NCBI GenBank assembly: GCA_029940475.1
Contig: JAPYUT010000004.1
Location: 1 to 51,331 of the forward strand
DNA from: Verrucomicrobiales bacterium
GTDB taxonomy: Bacteria; Verrucomicrobiota; Verrucomicrobiia; Verrucomicrobiales; DEV007
Direction: 5' to 3'
Length of the DNA stretch: 51,331 nt
Of this stretch, positions 26,661 to 34,959 are shown one piece after another (position 1 is the stretch's first letter; each line of letters begins with the position of its first letter). The notes below the pieces were generated by a model that worked only from the letters and a program-made list of their open reading frames with translations, ran no database searches and had not been told where the DNA came from. Position numbers and translations under genes: made by a program.

Positions 26661-27514
26661 TGTTTAGATTTTGCCAGTGCCTCCTTTGCCTTTCGGCCAG
26701 CCTCTTCTACCTTGATGGCGATTTCTTCAGGTGAAGGCAGACTGGCAAGGACTTCCATGGGAATATCACCCTGCGCAGCCAGTTTGGTAAGGCATTTCTT
26801 TCTCTCCCCGAGAGCTTTATCAGAATCCCGTTCTTTCGAGAATCGTGATTTAGCCCCCTCGCTGCGCTCACGCAGGCGCGAATAAATATCGCCGCCCAGT
26901 AACGATGAGATATCAACCTTCATCTTTTCCCGTTCCAGGTCGGAGTTGTTGACGGGCTCACCGTTGATTGGCCCTCCTGAATACTTCGGAAACATTATTG
27001 CCACCTCCGGGCATACTCTTGAACAGGCGGGACAATTGGTTTTACAGTTATCGTTATTCTGTACCTGAATTTTGTCATCGCTGTCGACACCATAGACATC
27101 GAACAGGCAGAAACTCAGACACTGCATGCAATTGGTGCAACGGTCATAGTCGATTACAGGGAACCACGGTTTCCATGAACCAGGTTGATTCATGGCCCTT
27201 CCGTTCCTTGCACTTTCCACTGTTTCAAGAACCCTCACCTCATCCATTCCAGTGATATCGCGTGTCAGAATCTCTATTTTCCCCTCAGCATCCTTCAAGC
27301 CCGGGGTGTTGCCCGCAGTAAAACTCCCAATTACAAGCAGTCGCTCGACATCGTTATCACGCACAATCGCGCCCTTTCCTGCCACCGTTGTCGCGTATCC
27401 CTTGTCAAGCAGCGCCGCCAAAACCACTGAGCGGGTTCCCTGATCAAGAGGAAGTGCCCCTTCTCCCTCATAAAGAACAACCCTCAATGGATACGCTTGG
27501 CTAGCAGTCATCAT
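26657..27514 (-). CDS. Ferredoxin-like protein with two [4Fe-4S] motifs
   Basis: 285 residues in three parts. An N-terminal alpha/beta domain (about 1-105) has no family I recognise. Then comes 'CTNCMQCLSFCLFDVYG' and 'CKTNCPACSRVCPEVAI' (about 125-175), two cysteine clusters for [4Fe-4S] centres. The C-terminal half is a charged helical tail with 'LPSPEEIAIKVEEAGRKA'. Likely an electron carrier for the radical SAM or another reductive enzyme of the locus. It overlaps the upstream small gene by 14 bases and the downstream synthase start by 4. Confidence 0.85.
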   Translation of the reverse strand: MMTASQAYPLRVVLYEGEGALPLDQGTRSVVLAALLDKGYATTVAGKGAIVRDNDVERLLVIGSFTAGNTPGLKDAEGKIEILTRDITGMDEVRVLETVESARNGRAMNQPGSWKPWFPVIDYDRCTNCMQCLSFCLFDVYGVDSDDKIQVQNNDNCKTNCPACSRVCPEVAIMFPKYSGGPINGEPVNNSDLEREKMKVDISSLLGGDIYSRLRERSEGAKSRFSKERDSDKALGERKKCLTKLAAQGDIPMEVLASLPSPEEIAIKVEEAGRKAKEALAKSKH

Positions 27515-27839
27515 CTTCCAGGAGTTTTGCCGTGGCAGTGGCAGCGTTTTCCTCTCTCATGTTTACGATTTCCGTCCGGGCATCGTCGAGCGGAACACCG
27601 GCAGCATGGAACAGCCATTTTACTGCCCTGGGATGGCAGGCAGCAATGCGGACATTGTCCTGCCGGGCGATCGCCCCTAACCTTGGATCCTTTCTGGCGG
27701 ACATTTCACAGAGATCTGAAACTGCATCAAAGCTGCGGCCTGAAGCGCAAAGCCCCTTAATAACACCATCCTTTACCTCATCGGCAACAACTTGCGCATA
27801 GGCGCAACGGCAGTAGACGATACCTGGAGATTTTGACAT
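27501..27839 (-). CDS. Small conserved-looking Cys/His protein, possible redox partner
   Basis: 112 residues, family not recognised. It has 'IVYCRCAYAQVV' at the N-terminus, then 'GLCASG', 'DLCEMSARKD', and 'IAACHPRAVKWLFHAAGV'. The spaced cysteines and the 'CHPRA' segment recall small subunits or loops of heterodisulfide-reductase/hydrogenase-type iron-sulfur proteins, but similarity is slight. No signal peptide or membrane helix. Lies 8 bases after the radical SAM gene and overlaps the ferredoxin-like gene, so it probably works with them. Confidence 0.7.
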   Translation of the reverse strand: MSKSPGIVYCRCAYAQVVADEVKDGVIKGLCASGRSFDAVSDLCEMSARKDPRLGAIARQDNVRIAACHPRAVKWLFHAAGVPLDDARTEIVNMREENAATATAKLLEDDDC

Positions 27840-27847
27840 TGTTGATT

Positions 27848-29137
27848 TCAGGCAGCTGCGTTCTTGGATGATGACGAGCGTTCACCGTCAGATTCATTCA
27901 CTGCTCTGCCCGGAGCCCGGTCGTATGCGGCAGGATCAAGCTCCGAGTAAACGCCGAAGTCATTAAAAAAGATCTTTTTTGCAAGCCGATACATCCAGTG
28001 TTTTTCGGGAATTGCCTCATCAGGGATGAACTGGCTTGGACGAGGCTCCATTGATTCAAGTTCAAGCATTGCGGTTTTGCGAATTGTGGAATCCTTGGCG
28101 CGGTGCTTCTCGACAAGTGACTTCACGAGGTCGGGCCGCTCGAGCACGATGCAGCCCCTGGTATTCCTGGCTGCAGTCTCCCTAAAGTCACGCAGGAAAC
28201 TGGATTGCGTCATGGTCTGGTAAATACCACGCGAATCAAGGGCGCTGTCATTTGAAAATTGTATGATCGGGCATGGTTCAACTGCCCCTGTGGGGCTGAT
28301 ATGGTGACTGATTCCGGTCGCCATCGGGCACAGCGCCTGCCCTTTATCGTCGTAATAGGCATCGATTAAAACTAATGGCAGCTTGGCGCGCATATCGACA
28401 ACAAATTGACGCACTTTGCGCACCTGTTCAGGATTGAGCGCAAGCTGCGCGTTGATTTGGGGCCCTACCGGACGGTAAGTGTGATACCAGGCATAATGAA
28501 CCCCGCGCTCAATAAGTTTGCGTAGCCAGTCTTCTCTCAAGAGATCATCAATGTTTGATTTGCACAGACTGGTGGCAACGCCGGTTAGCAAGCCCTGCTT
28601 CAGGCAATTATCAAGCCCGCGTAACGTGCGCGTCAGGACATCCTTGCCGCCCCGCCGCTCATTGCTGACAATTTCAGTGCCCTCAATACTAATGAGCGGG
28701 GTGGCGTTGCCGAGTTCACGCAATTGTCTGGCTTTCTTGTCGGTAATCAGCTGACCGTTGGTGAAGATTTGAAAATAACAATCCGGATGCTGCGCAATCA
28801 GTTCAATAAGTTGCGGATGCATGAAAGGCTCGCCACCAAGGATACCGAAAAAACGGTTGCCGTGTTCGCGGGCATCATTAATAATTCGATTGAGGTCATC
28901 AAGGTCAATAGCCTCGCGGGGTTTGTCGACATCCACCCAGCAACCCTGACAGCGTAAATTACAGCTGTTGAGAATTGAGATGTAGAGGAAAGGAGGGAAA
29001 AACAATCCCCGTTTCATTCGTTTCTTGAACTTGCTAACGCTTCGGGCTGCACCAAAGCCAAAGTTCCACGCCACCTTCTTCACGCATTGTGAATCAGCAC
29101 TGGTGAGGGTTCTGTAGAGTATTTGTGGAATTATCAT
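27848..29137 (-). CDS. Radical SAM protein with SPASM-like C-terminal cysteines
   Basis: 429 residues. 'SCNLRCQGCW' (C59, C63, C66) is the CxxxCxxC site for the SAM-bound [4Fe-4S] cluster; 'ILGGEPFMHP' is the GGE motif that binds the SAM amino group. Later cysteines in 'GQALCPMATG' and 'AVEPCPIIQF' and 'RGCIVLERPD' could hold a second cluster. The N-terminal region ends with 'RGLFFPPFLYIS'. The C-terminal 100 residues are specific to this protein. Reaction unknown; lipid or isoprenoid modification is suggested only by its neighbours. ATG overlaps the CobW-type gene's stop. Confidence 0.88.
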   Translation of the reverse strand: MIIPQILYRTLTSADSQCVKKVAWNFGFGAARSVSKFKKRMKRGLFFPPFLYISILNSCNLRCQGCWVDVDKPREAIDLDDLNRIINDAREHGNRFFGILGGEPFMHPQLIELIAQHPDCYFQIFTNGQLITDKKARQLRELGNATPLISIEGTEIVSNERRGGKDVLTRTLRGLDNCLKQGLLTGVATSLCKSNIDDLLREDWLRKLIERGVHYAWYHTYRPVGPQINAQLALNPEQVRKVRQFVVDMRAKLPLVLIDAYYDDKGQALCPMATGISHHISPTGAVEPCPIIQFSNDSALDSRGIYQTMTQSSFLRDFRETAARNTRGCIVLERPDLVKSLVEKHRAKDSTIRKTAMLELESMEPRPSQFIPDEAIPEKHWMYRLAKKIFFNDFGVYSELDPAAYDRAPGRAVNESDGERSSSSKNAAA

Positions 29138-30267
29138 GGCAAGTGCACCTGCTGCTCTTGTGTTATCCTATATGTGGGCACGGGCTGCCCCGGACGAAAA
29201 TGCTCAAGGTGATCAACACTATAGTCGAGACCTAATTTTCTCCCAAGAACATCGTCGAATGCGGACATTGCGGTTTCGCGAAGCAACTCCGGAGCAGATT
29301 CGGCGCGAATATTGAGCAGAATCTCGCCATCCTCAAGCGGCTCACTCAGTCGGTGTGAAAATTCCGCTTCCTCACCGCCCCTGACAAGGCTTAGTGCTGC
29401 AATCTCATAAAGGTTGCCAACAGGATTAATCGTCATCTTCAGGTGCGCAATCTCGGCGCCCGCCTGATCGACGGATCGGCCAAGGTGAGTCGCTAAATCT
29501 GCAAGCAACTGGTTACCATCGAGTTCTTTACAGCCGCTAAAGGAAATACTGCCATTAAGCCAGCCGAGCAGGCTCTCCCCCTTTCCATAGCGCTCATAAT
29601 CAATATCCATAAATTTATCACTGGCAATTTGACTTTCATACACGGCATTAAACCACGGCTCAAGACCAACCCCGCTGCGAGCCGAAACATTGAAAATCTT
29701 CGTTCCGGGAAACTGTGATGACAGTAATTCATTAAGACGTTCAAGCTGCTTTGCCTCAACCAGGTCTGTCTTGTTGATGACAATCATCTCCGCCTCCTCG
29801 AGTTGTTTGCGATAAATATAGCAGACATTGTCAGAAAATTTTCTGCCCCCTTCATCAGCACTGAAAATGCGCAGTGCCCGGATAGGGTCGACGACAACGC
29901 TCATCGCGGCAACACGGAAGGAATCGCCGTAGATGTTCTGCAACGGCAAGCTTACCGTAGCCACAAGATCAGTGCAGCTGCCAACAGGTTCAGCGAGGAA
30001 CACATCAGGACGTTCGTTTGTCGTGAGCTGACGCGCAGCATCGACAAGGGAATTAAATCGGCAGCAGAAACATCCGCCGGATATTTCCTCGGCTGGAAAC
30101 TCCTCCGATCGTACTACAGCGGTATCGACAAGTCCTGCCCCCTGATCATTTGTAATTAATCCCACCCGAAACCCCTGTGCCGACAGATGCCTGGCAAACT
30201 GCAGTATTGACGTGGTCTTTCCTGCGCCGAGGAAGCCGCCAATCATTATATATCTGGATTGGCTCAT
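29134..30267 (-). CDS. CobW/COG0523-family GTPase
   Basis: 377 residues, cytoplasmic. 'GGFLGAGKTTSI' is the P-loop, 'GGCFCCRF' the CxCC metal-binding motif of COG0523 proteins, 'DVFLAEPVGSCTD' replaces the usual Walker B E-P-x-G stretch, and 'VINKTDLVE' the guanine-specificity motif. The C-terminal domain is longer and more divergent than in CobW. These proteins move metals such as zinc or cobalt to enzymes, so this one may load a metalloenzyme of the locus. Translationally coupled to genes on both sides. Confidence 0.88.
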   Translation of the reverse strand: MSQSRYIMIGGFLGAGKTTSILQFARHLSAQGFRVGLITNDQGAGLVDTAVVRSEEFPAEEISGGCFCCRFNSLVDAARQLTTNERPDVFLAEPVGSCTDLVATVSLPLQNIYGDSFRVAAMSVVVDPIRALRIFSADEGGRKFSDNVCYIYRKQLEEAEMIVINKTDLVEAKQLERLNELLSSQFPGTKIFNVSARSGVGLEPWFNAVYESQIASDKFMDIDYERYGKGESLLGWLNGSISFSGCKELDGNQLLADLATHLGRSVDQAGAEIAHLKMTINPVGNLYEIAALSLVRGGEEAEFSHRLSEPLEDGEILLNIRAESAPELLRETAMSAFDDVLGRKLGLDYSVDHLEHFRPGQPVPTYRITQEQQVHLP

Positions 30268-30926
30268 GAACCGGAGACTTCGGGAAGTATACTAACGTCG
30301 TCAAATTGCACCACCCTGCCGGAATAGGCCGTACCCCACAGTGATGCCTTTCCCTGACCGGGGGACCCTTTGTGCAAGAACGCAGCCGTTGGTTTATCGG
30401 GTATCTTCTCACCACCGCTCCAAACGCGCCCCTCTACAAGCCAGTGCTTACCATCAGGAGCAATGTCCAGTTGCAGGACAGTCCATTCATCTGGCTTCCA
30501 CTTAAACGGCACAGACATGACGGGTTCCTCATTCTTGACCAGTTCGATAACGCCTTTCGAGGGCACCACGCGAAGCCGGAAGCCTGATATTCCATGAAGG
30601 CCAATGGCAAACCGGGGATAACTGCGGCGTTTCCTGAAACTGCGTATCTTTGCAGTTACACTTGCCGCCCCCTTTACTGAGGGACCCAGTAATACGGCGT
30701 TCTCAGCTAGCGGTTCAGCCTGCATTTCCAGATACTTCACGCCTTCTTCGCCCTTGGCTACCTTGAAGACTCCGTCAATCTCCATGATGTCATCGGGTAA
30801 TTTGCCGATGGCAGCACTTTGAAAATCATTACTATATGGTACCCTTGGTGCTAATTTTTCCTGCCCGTTAATTGCAATAACTGTGGCTAAAAAAAACAGG
30901 CCGGTAAATCTCTTCATTTGAATCAT
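30264..30926 (-). CDS. Exported hypothetical protein, probable beta-sandwich
   Basis: About 220 residues with a signal peptide ('MKRFTGLFFLATVIAINGQ'). The mature part is rich in beta-type residues: 'YSNDFQSAAIGKLPDD', 'FAIGLHGISGFRLRV', 'WTVLQLDIAPDGKHWLVEGRVWSG' (as adjoining segments) and a final 'VVQFDDVSI', reminiscent of LamG/DUF1080-like sugar-binding sandwiches. I chose the ATG at 30926 because it overlaps the permease stop (ATGA); the frame upstream lies inside the permease gene. Its place between exporter and CobW genes suggests a periplasmic accessory. Function unknown. Confidence 0.75.
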   Translation of the reverse strand: MIQMKRFTGLFFLATVIAINGQEKLAPRVPYSNDFQSAAIGKLPDDIMEIDGVFKVAKGEEGVKYLEMQAEPLAENAVLLGPSVKGAASVTAKIRSFRKRRSYPRFAIGLHGISGFRLRVVPSKGVIELVKNEEPVMSVPFKWKPDEWTVLQLDIAPDGKHWLVEGRVWSGGEKIPDKPTAAFLHKGSPGQGKASLWGTAYSGRVVQFDDVSILPEVSGS

Positions 30927-33900
30927 TCGCTGGTGATACTTTCCAAGAAAGATCCCCGGAGTGCAAGCCGCGTAGCGGCAAGGCAAAAAAACAGGCCGCC
31001 AAGGGCTATCAGGGCAGTAAGACAACTGACAATGCCGAGAGGAAGTCCTGCAGCATGTCCCAAAAGATTTGGGGTAACAGTGATTAACGCTGCTGAAATC
31101 CCAATTAGTAAGCCTGCCGATAGCAGCGTAAAATGTTCACTCAATACCATCTTCACCAAAACCTTACGTTGAAATCCTAGCGCTGTCATCATGGCAAACT
31201 CGCGGCGCCGCTCAATTACATTTCTGGCAATCACAATTCCCACCCCTGCGGTCCCGAGCAGAACGCCAAGCCCACCAAGGACACTGAAGATTGAAATATA
31301 GGTGTTCTGAACACGAGCATAATCGGCAAGCCTTACGTCAGTGCGCTCCAAGGCCATGCCCTGCCGGTCAAGTGCCTTGGTAACATTACCTGCAATCTCA
31401 CTGGCAGGTTCAGCCGAATCAACATCAACAAGAAAAAGCCGATATCCTCCCGAGTTTGGGAAAACTTTTATAAAGGCGTCCTCTGAAATTATCAGGTTCC
31501 CCTGCAATATAGAGTTCTCAAGAAGGGCGACAATGCGCAATTGAAGTTGCCCTCCATTACCGTCTGTATAGGAAATACTTTCGCCAATATTTTTTTTCAG
31601 CGCCCACATTACTGAGGCCTTGTCCCCGATTACCGGAATCTCATTTGCCAATGTACCGGGCACAAGCAATTCCCAGGGGGACTTCTTAAACTCCAGACCT
31701 TGTTGTACGGCGGCAAACCGAAACGCCTGTCGATCAACCAATTCGGCAGGATTAACTCCGACCAGGCGCGGACGGACGGCATGATTAAGATTCAAGCAAC
31801 TCGCTTCCTCGCCGTCCCGCCCGACGCGCAATTGCACAAAATTGACTTCATTCCGACTGTATTGCTCAAGTCCGAACCGGTCCCTTGCTTCAGCGGTATT
31901 CAAATCCTCGTAAACCGGCAGGGCTGTTGTCCCAATGTAGTCAAAGCCGCCTGTGCCGGTATCTCTCTGATCAGATGACGGATCAATCTGTAGGCGGAAA
32001 GCGTTCACCGCCGCAATCAAGAAAACGCCGGCAGCGACCATTGTCACGACCGTAATTGAACGTCCTTTTTTTCTCAGCACGTTACGCCGCCCCAACTCGG
32101 AGAGATTCGCCTCATTTCGAGTTCCCTCTCCTTTCTTACGATCCATGACAAGCATGAAAATCCCAACACCCACTGCCAGCAGAATGGTCCCGGCACCAAA
32201 AAATGCCCCTGCCAGTTTCTCCCCCTTGAGTCCTGTACCAATGCAGACAAGCAACCCAACGGCAGCAAGCCCAAGTCCCACGGTGTAAGCGCCAATTTTT
32301 CTCCTGGAAACCTTATCCCGGGTTCTGATCCCCATTGACGACTCACCATTAAGAAGAGCACGGGGTGCCAAGGAAGTAATTTTTCGCCCGGCAAGCCATA
32401 TTGCCAACAGCGAAACTACAAAGATCAACATTACGCCAGAAAATATCGATACCGCCCGTGCGTAAAAAATGAATGCCATCCCCACGGATGCCCCGCTCCA
32501 AACATCACCGAGGGCCCATAGAGAAAACTTCGTGTAAAGGATTCCGCCACATGCACCGAGACAGGCGCCAACCAGGCAAACCAATCCTGCCTCATAAACA
32601 AAAAGCCGATGCACATTACGTCGGCTAAACCCAATAGCCACCAGAAGTCCGATCTGTGAAGCCCGTGACTCCATGCCGAACACACAGAGGAGAGCTACCA
32701 GAAGAAGTGCCGAGCCAATCAAGAATCCGCTTAATGAACTAAACAAAATGCCGAAATCAAGGGATCCTTCAACTGCGTGCCGGGACTCATCAGTCAAGTT
32801 GCGGACAGTCATCCCAAGATCGGTTAAAAGCAATTCGTTGCGCAGTTTCCCGATAAATACATCCTCGTCATTAACTTCATGCCCTAGATGGATACCCGAC
32901 AATTGACCAAACCGGTTGCCCCATAACTCTTGCGCGCGGGAAAGGGCAATGAAGGCTTTCGGTGTTGCCCTGTAGCGTTGCCAAAACTCTTCGTCCGAAG
33001 GTCGGATCTTTTGTGTGTCAATGGGCAACCCGCTTTCCCAGCTTGAAAGAGTTTGTGCAGTTTCCAGACCTGGAAATTCCGGAAGCCAGCCATCCCCTAA
33101 TTCACCGGAATCCTGTGCAACCAAGCCGGACACTCTGAATGTCCTGATGTCATCAGGATCGGTAATCCCGTCCGGGTTTTTCCCGTCACCAACGATAATG
33201 AATTTACGTGAATCCTTTACCGCGAAAAAAGAAATTCCGACTTCATCTCCAAGGGCAATTCCAAGCCCTCCCTTTTCCGGGGTGTCAGCCAGCCAATCGT
33301 TTAGCACAATTTCATCGCTGCTGGGAAATTTAACGCCCAACCTCTTTGCTGCGCGCAACCCGATACCGGTAGCCACCGAATAGGGAGCGGAGAATTTCCC
33401 GTGGTGAAAATCATTAATCAGATAAGACAAAACCCCTTCCGATTCAGGGCATGCTGCAAAAATCGCCCGTTCCTCAGCTCTGCTGATGAATACCCGGTTG
33501 CTTACAATGGCGGTTTCCGCGTGTACCAAAGGACGCAATTCAAGCTCGGCATCCGCTAGTGACCAGCATTCCTGCATAATCGCTTCAAGCCCATTTAATG
33601 CGCCGCACAGCAATAGGTTAATGCGCTTTGGCTTCTCGAGCTTTTCCTGGAGCAGGTTTATCGGCACAAAGACGTTCAGGGCGGCACTTTGCTCAGCCAA
33701 CAGGCTGAAGGCTCCGAGCTTATCAGCAGCAATAACATGCGTGACTGTGCCGTTTATAGCCGCAATCATCTCGGTCTCTCCTGAAAGCGGGGCATCTCGC
33801 GACACACTCCCCGGGGTTTCCATCCGTGTTATCACAGAATCCCCAGGTTCAAGAATCAACTGCTTTGCAAGGGGTTGACCGATTGCCAGATAATCTCCCT

Positions 33901-34279
33901 CAGGAGGAGCAACATTCGCAAGTTTCCAGAAGGATTTATCAACACCGTAAATCCAAATACGGTTAGCCCGTTTCTTCTTATCGGGCGTACTGATCGTTGC
34001 GGGGGCAAAAAGGACGGGGGCTATTATCGCACGGGGGGCCTGAATGGAAATTCGTTCCGCAAGGGCTTGAGTCACAAATCTTTCGCCTGTAACAAGGGCT
34101 TCTTCCACTGCACCAATTCGCCTGCCTGCTGTTTGCCTCAGTGTCTCCTTCACTGAATCTCCAACCAATAATGACCCTGTAAGGATAGCCGATGAAAGAA
34201 AGACACCACAGAAGAGACAAAGGGAAATCTTCCAGTAGTATCTGAGTCCCTGTAAGGCTAGCCGAATCATCGTTTTCAC
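30923..34279 (-). CDS. ABC transporter permease, two FtsX-type domains
   Basis: 1118-residue inner-membrane protein. Helix 1 (about 14-38) is followed by a large periplasmic domain, three helices near residue 510-660, further helices near 685-750, a second periplasmic domain, and three C-terminal helices ('ISIFSVLGGLGVLLGTAGVG' onward). This is the doubled MacB/FtsX architecture of exporters and lipoprotein-release systems. Start is GTG 34279 overlapping the ATPase stop (GTGA), with an ATG 9 bases on. With the ATPase it probably exports or extracts a lipidic product made by this locus (inference). Confidence 0.9.
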   Translation of the reverse strand: MKTMIRLALQGLRYYWKISLCLFCGVFLSSAILTGSLLVGDSVKETLRQTAGRRIGAVEEALVTGERFVTQALAERISIQAPRAIIAPVLFAPATISTPDKKKRANRIWIYGVDKSFWKLANVAPPEGDYLAIGQPLAKQLILEPGDSVITRMETPGSVSRDAPLSGETEMIAAINGTVTHVIAADKLGAFSLLAEQSAALNVFVPINLLQEKLEKPKRINLLLCGALNGLEAIMQECWSLADAELELRPLVHAETAIVSNRVFISRAEERAIFAACPESEGVLSYLINDFHHGKFSAPYSVATGIGLRAAKRLGVKFPSSDEIVLNDWLADTPEKGGLGIALGDEVGISFFAVKDSRKFIIVGDGKNPDGITDPDDIRTFRVSGLVAQDSGELGDGWLPEFPGLETAQTLSSWESGLPIDTQKIRPSDEEFWQRYRATPKAFIALSRAQELWGNRFGQLSGIHLGHEVNDEDVFIGKLRNELLLTDLGMTVRNLTDESRHAVEGSLDFGILFSSLSGFLIGSALLLVALLCVFGMESRASQIGLLVAIGFSRRNVHRLFVYEAGLVCLVGACLGACGGILYTKFSLWALGDVWSGASVGMAFIFYARAVSIFSGVMLIFVVSLLAIWLAGRKITSLAPRALLNGESSMGIRTRDKVSRRKIGAYTVGLGLAAVGLLVCIGTGLKGEKLAGAFFGAGTILLAVGVGIFMLVMDRKKGEGTRNEANLSELGRRNVLRKKGRSITVVTMVAAGVFLIAAVNAFRLQIDPSSDQRDTGTGGFDYIGTTALPVYEDLNTAEARDRFGLEQYSRNEVNFVQLRVGRDGEEASCLNLNHAVRPRLVGVNPAELVDRQAFRFAAVQQGLEFKKSPWELLVPGTLANEIPVIGDKASVMWALKKNIGESISYTDGNGGQLQLRIVALLENSILQGNLIISEDAFIKVFPNSGGYRLFLVDVDSAEPASEIAGNVTKALDRQGMALERTDVRLADYARVQNTYISIFSVLGGLGVLLGTAGVGIVIARNVIERRREFAMMTALGFQRKVLVKMVLSEHFTLLSAGLLIGISAALITVTPNLLGHAAGLPLGIVSCLTALIALGGLFFCLAATRLALRGSFLESITSE

Positions 34280-34959
34280 AAATCAATAACCTGACCACCG
34301 CTAAAGCCCAGCGTCCTGTCCATTTGTGATGCGATTTCCTTATTGTGGGTAACCATCACGAGAGCAACTCCCTCGCTGCGATTCAGTTCGAGCAAGAGAT
34401 CGACAAGTTCAGCTGCATTCTTCGAATCAAGTGCACCGGTGGGCTCATCAGCCAGTAATAACGCCGGTTTGTTAATTAATGCGCGGACTACGGCAGCGCG
34501 CTGACGCTCCCCTCCGGACAATTTGGCAGGAAGTTTATCTGCATGTTCCTGAAGACTCACCTTTGCAAGAAGTTCCAGAGCACGGGATTTTACCGAGGAG
34601 GCATCCAAGCTTTGATGCAGGGCTAGGTTTGGCAGCATGACGTTCTCAAGAAGTGTTGCCTGAGGCAGAAGGTGATGCAGTTGGAAAACAAAACCGATTT
34701 CACTTGCCCGCAATCCTGCAATTTCTCTCTCGGTCAAATCGAGAGTATTTCTCCCCTTGATGCAGATCTCGCCGGAATCCGCGCAATCCAGGGTTCCCAT
34801 GAGATTTAGTAACGTGGTTTTCCCGCAGCCCGAAGGCCCGATGACAGAGATTCGTTCACCGTTATTGACTGAAAAACTCACATCGCGAAGAATCTCGCGT
34901 CTACAGCCATCATCCGCATCACAATAGCCCTTATTCACTTTGTTTAACTCAATAATCAT
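34276..34959 (-). CDS. ABC transporter ATP-binding protein, LolD/MacB type
   Basis: 227 residues. Walker A 'GPSGCGKTT', Q-loop 'FVFQLHHLLPQATLLENV' (characteristic of the LolD/MacB group), signature 'LSGGERQR', Walker B 'LLLADEPTG' and H-loop 'MVTHNKE'. Start is the ATG 34959 overlapping the ligase stop (ATGA); an upstream ATG at 34971 lies inside the ligase gene. Pairs with the permease that follows. Confidence 0.95.
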   Translation of the reverse strand: MIIELNKVNKGYCDADDGCRREILRDVSFSVNNGERISVIGPSGCGKTTLLNLMGTLDCADSGEICIKGRNTLDLTEREIAGLRASEIGFVFQLHHLLPQATLLENVMLPNLALHQSLDASSVKSRALELLAKVSLQEHADKLPAKLSGGERQRAAVVRALINKPALLLADEPTGALDSKNAAELVDLLLELNRSEGVALVMVTHNKEIASQMDRTLGFSGGQVIDL

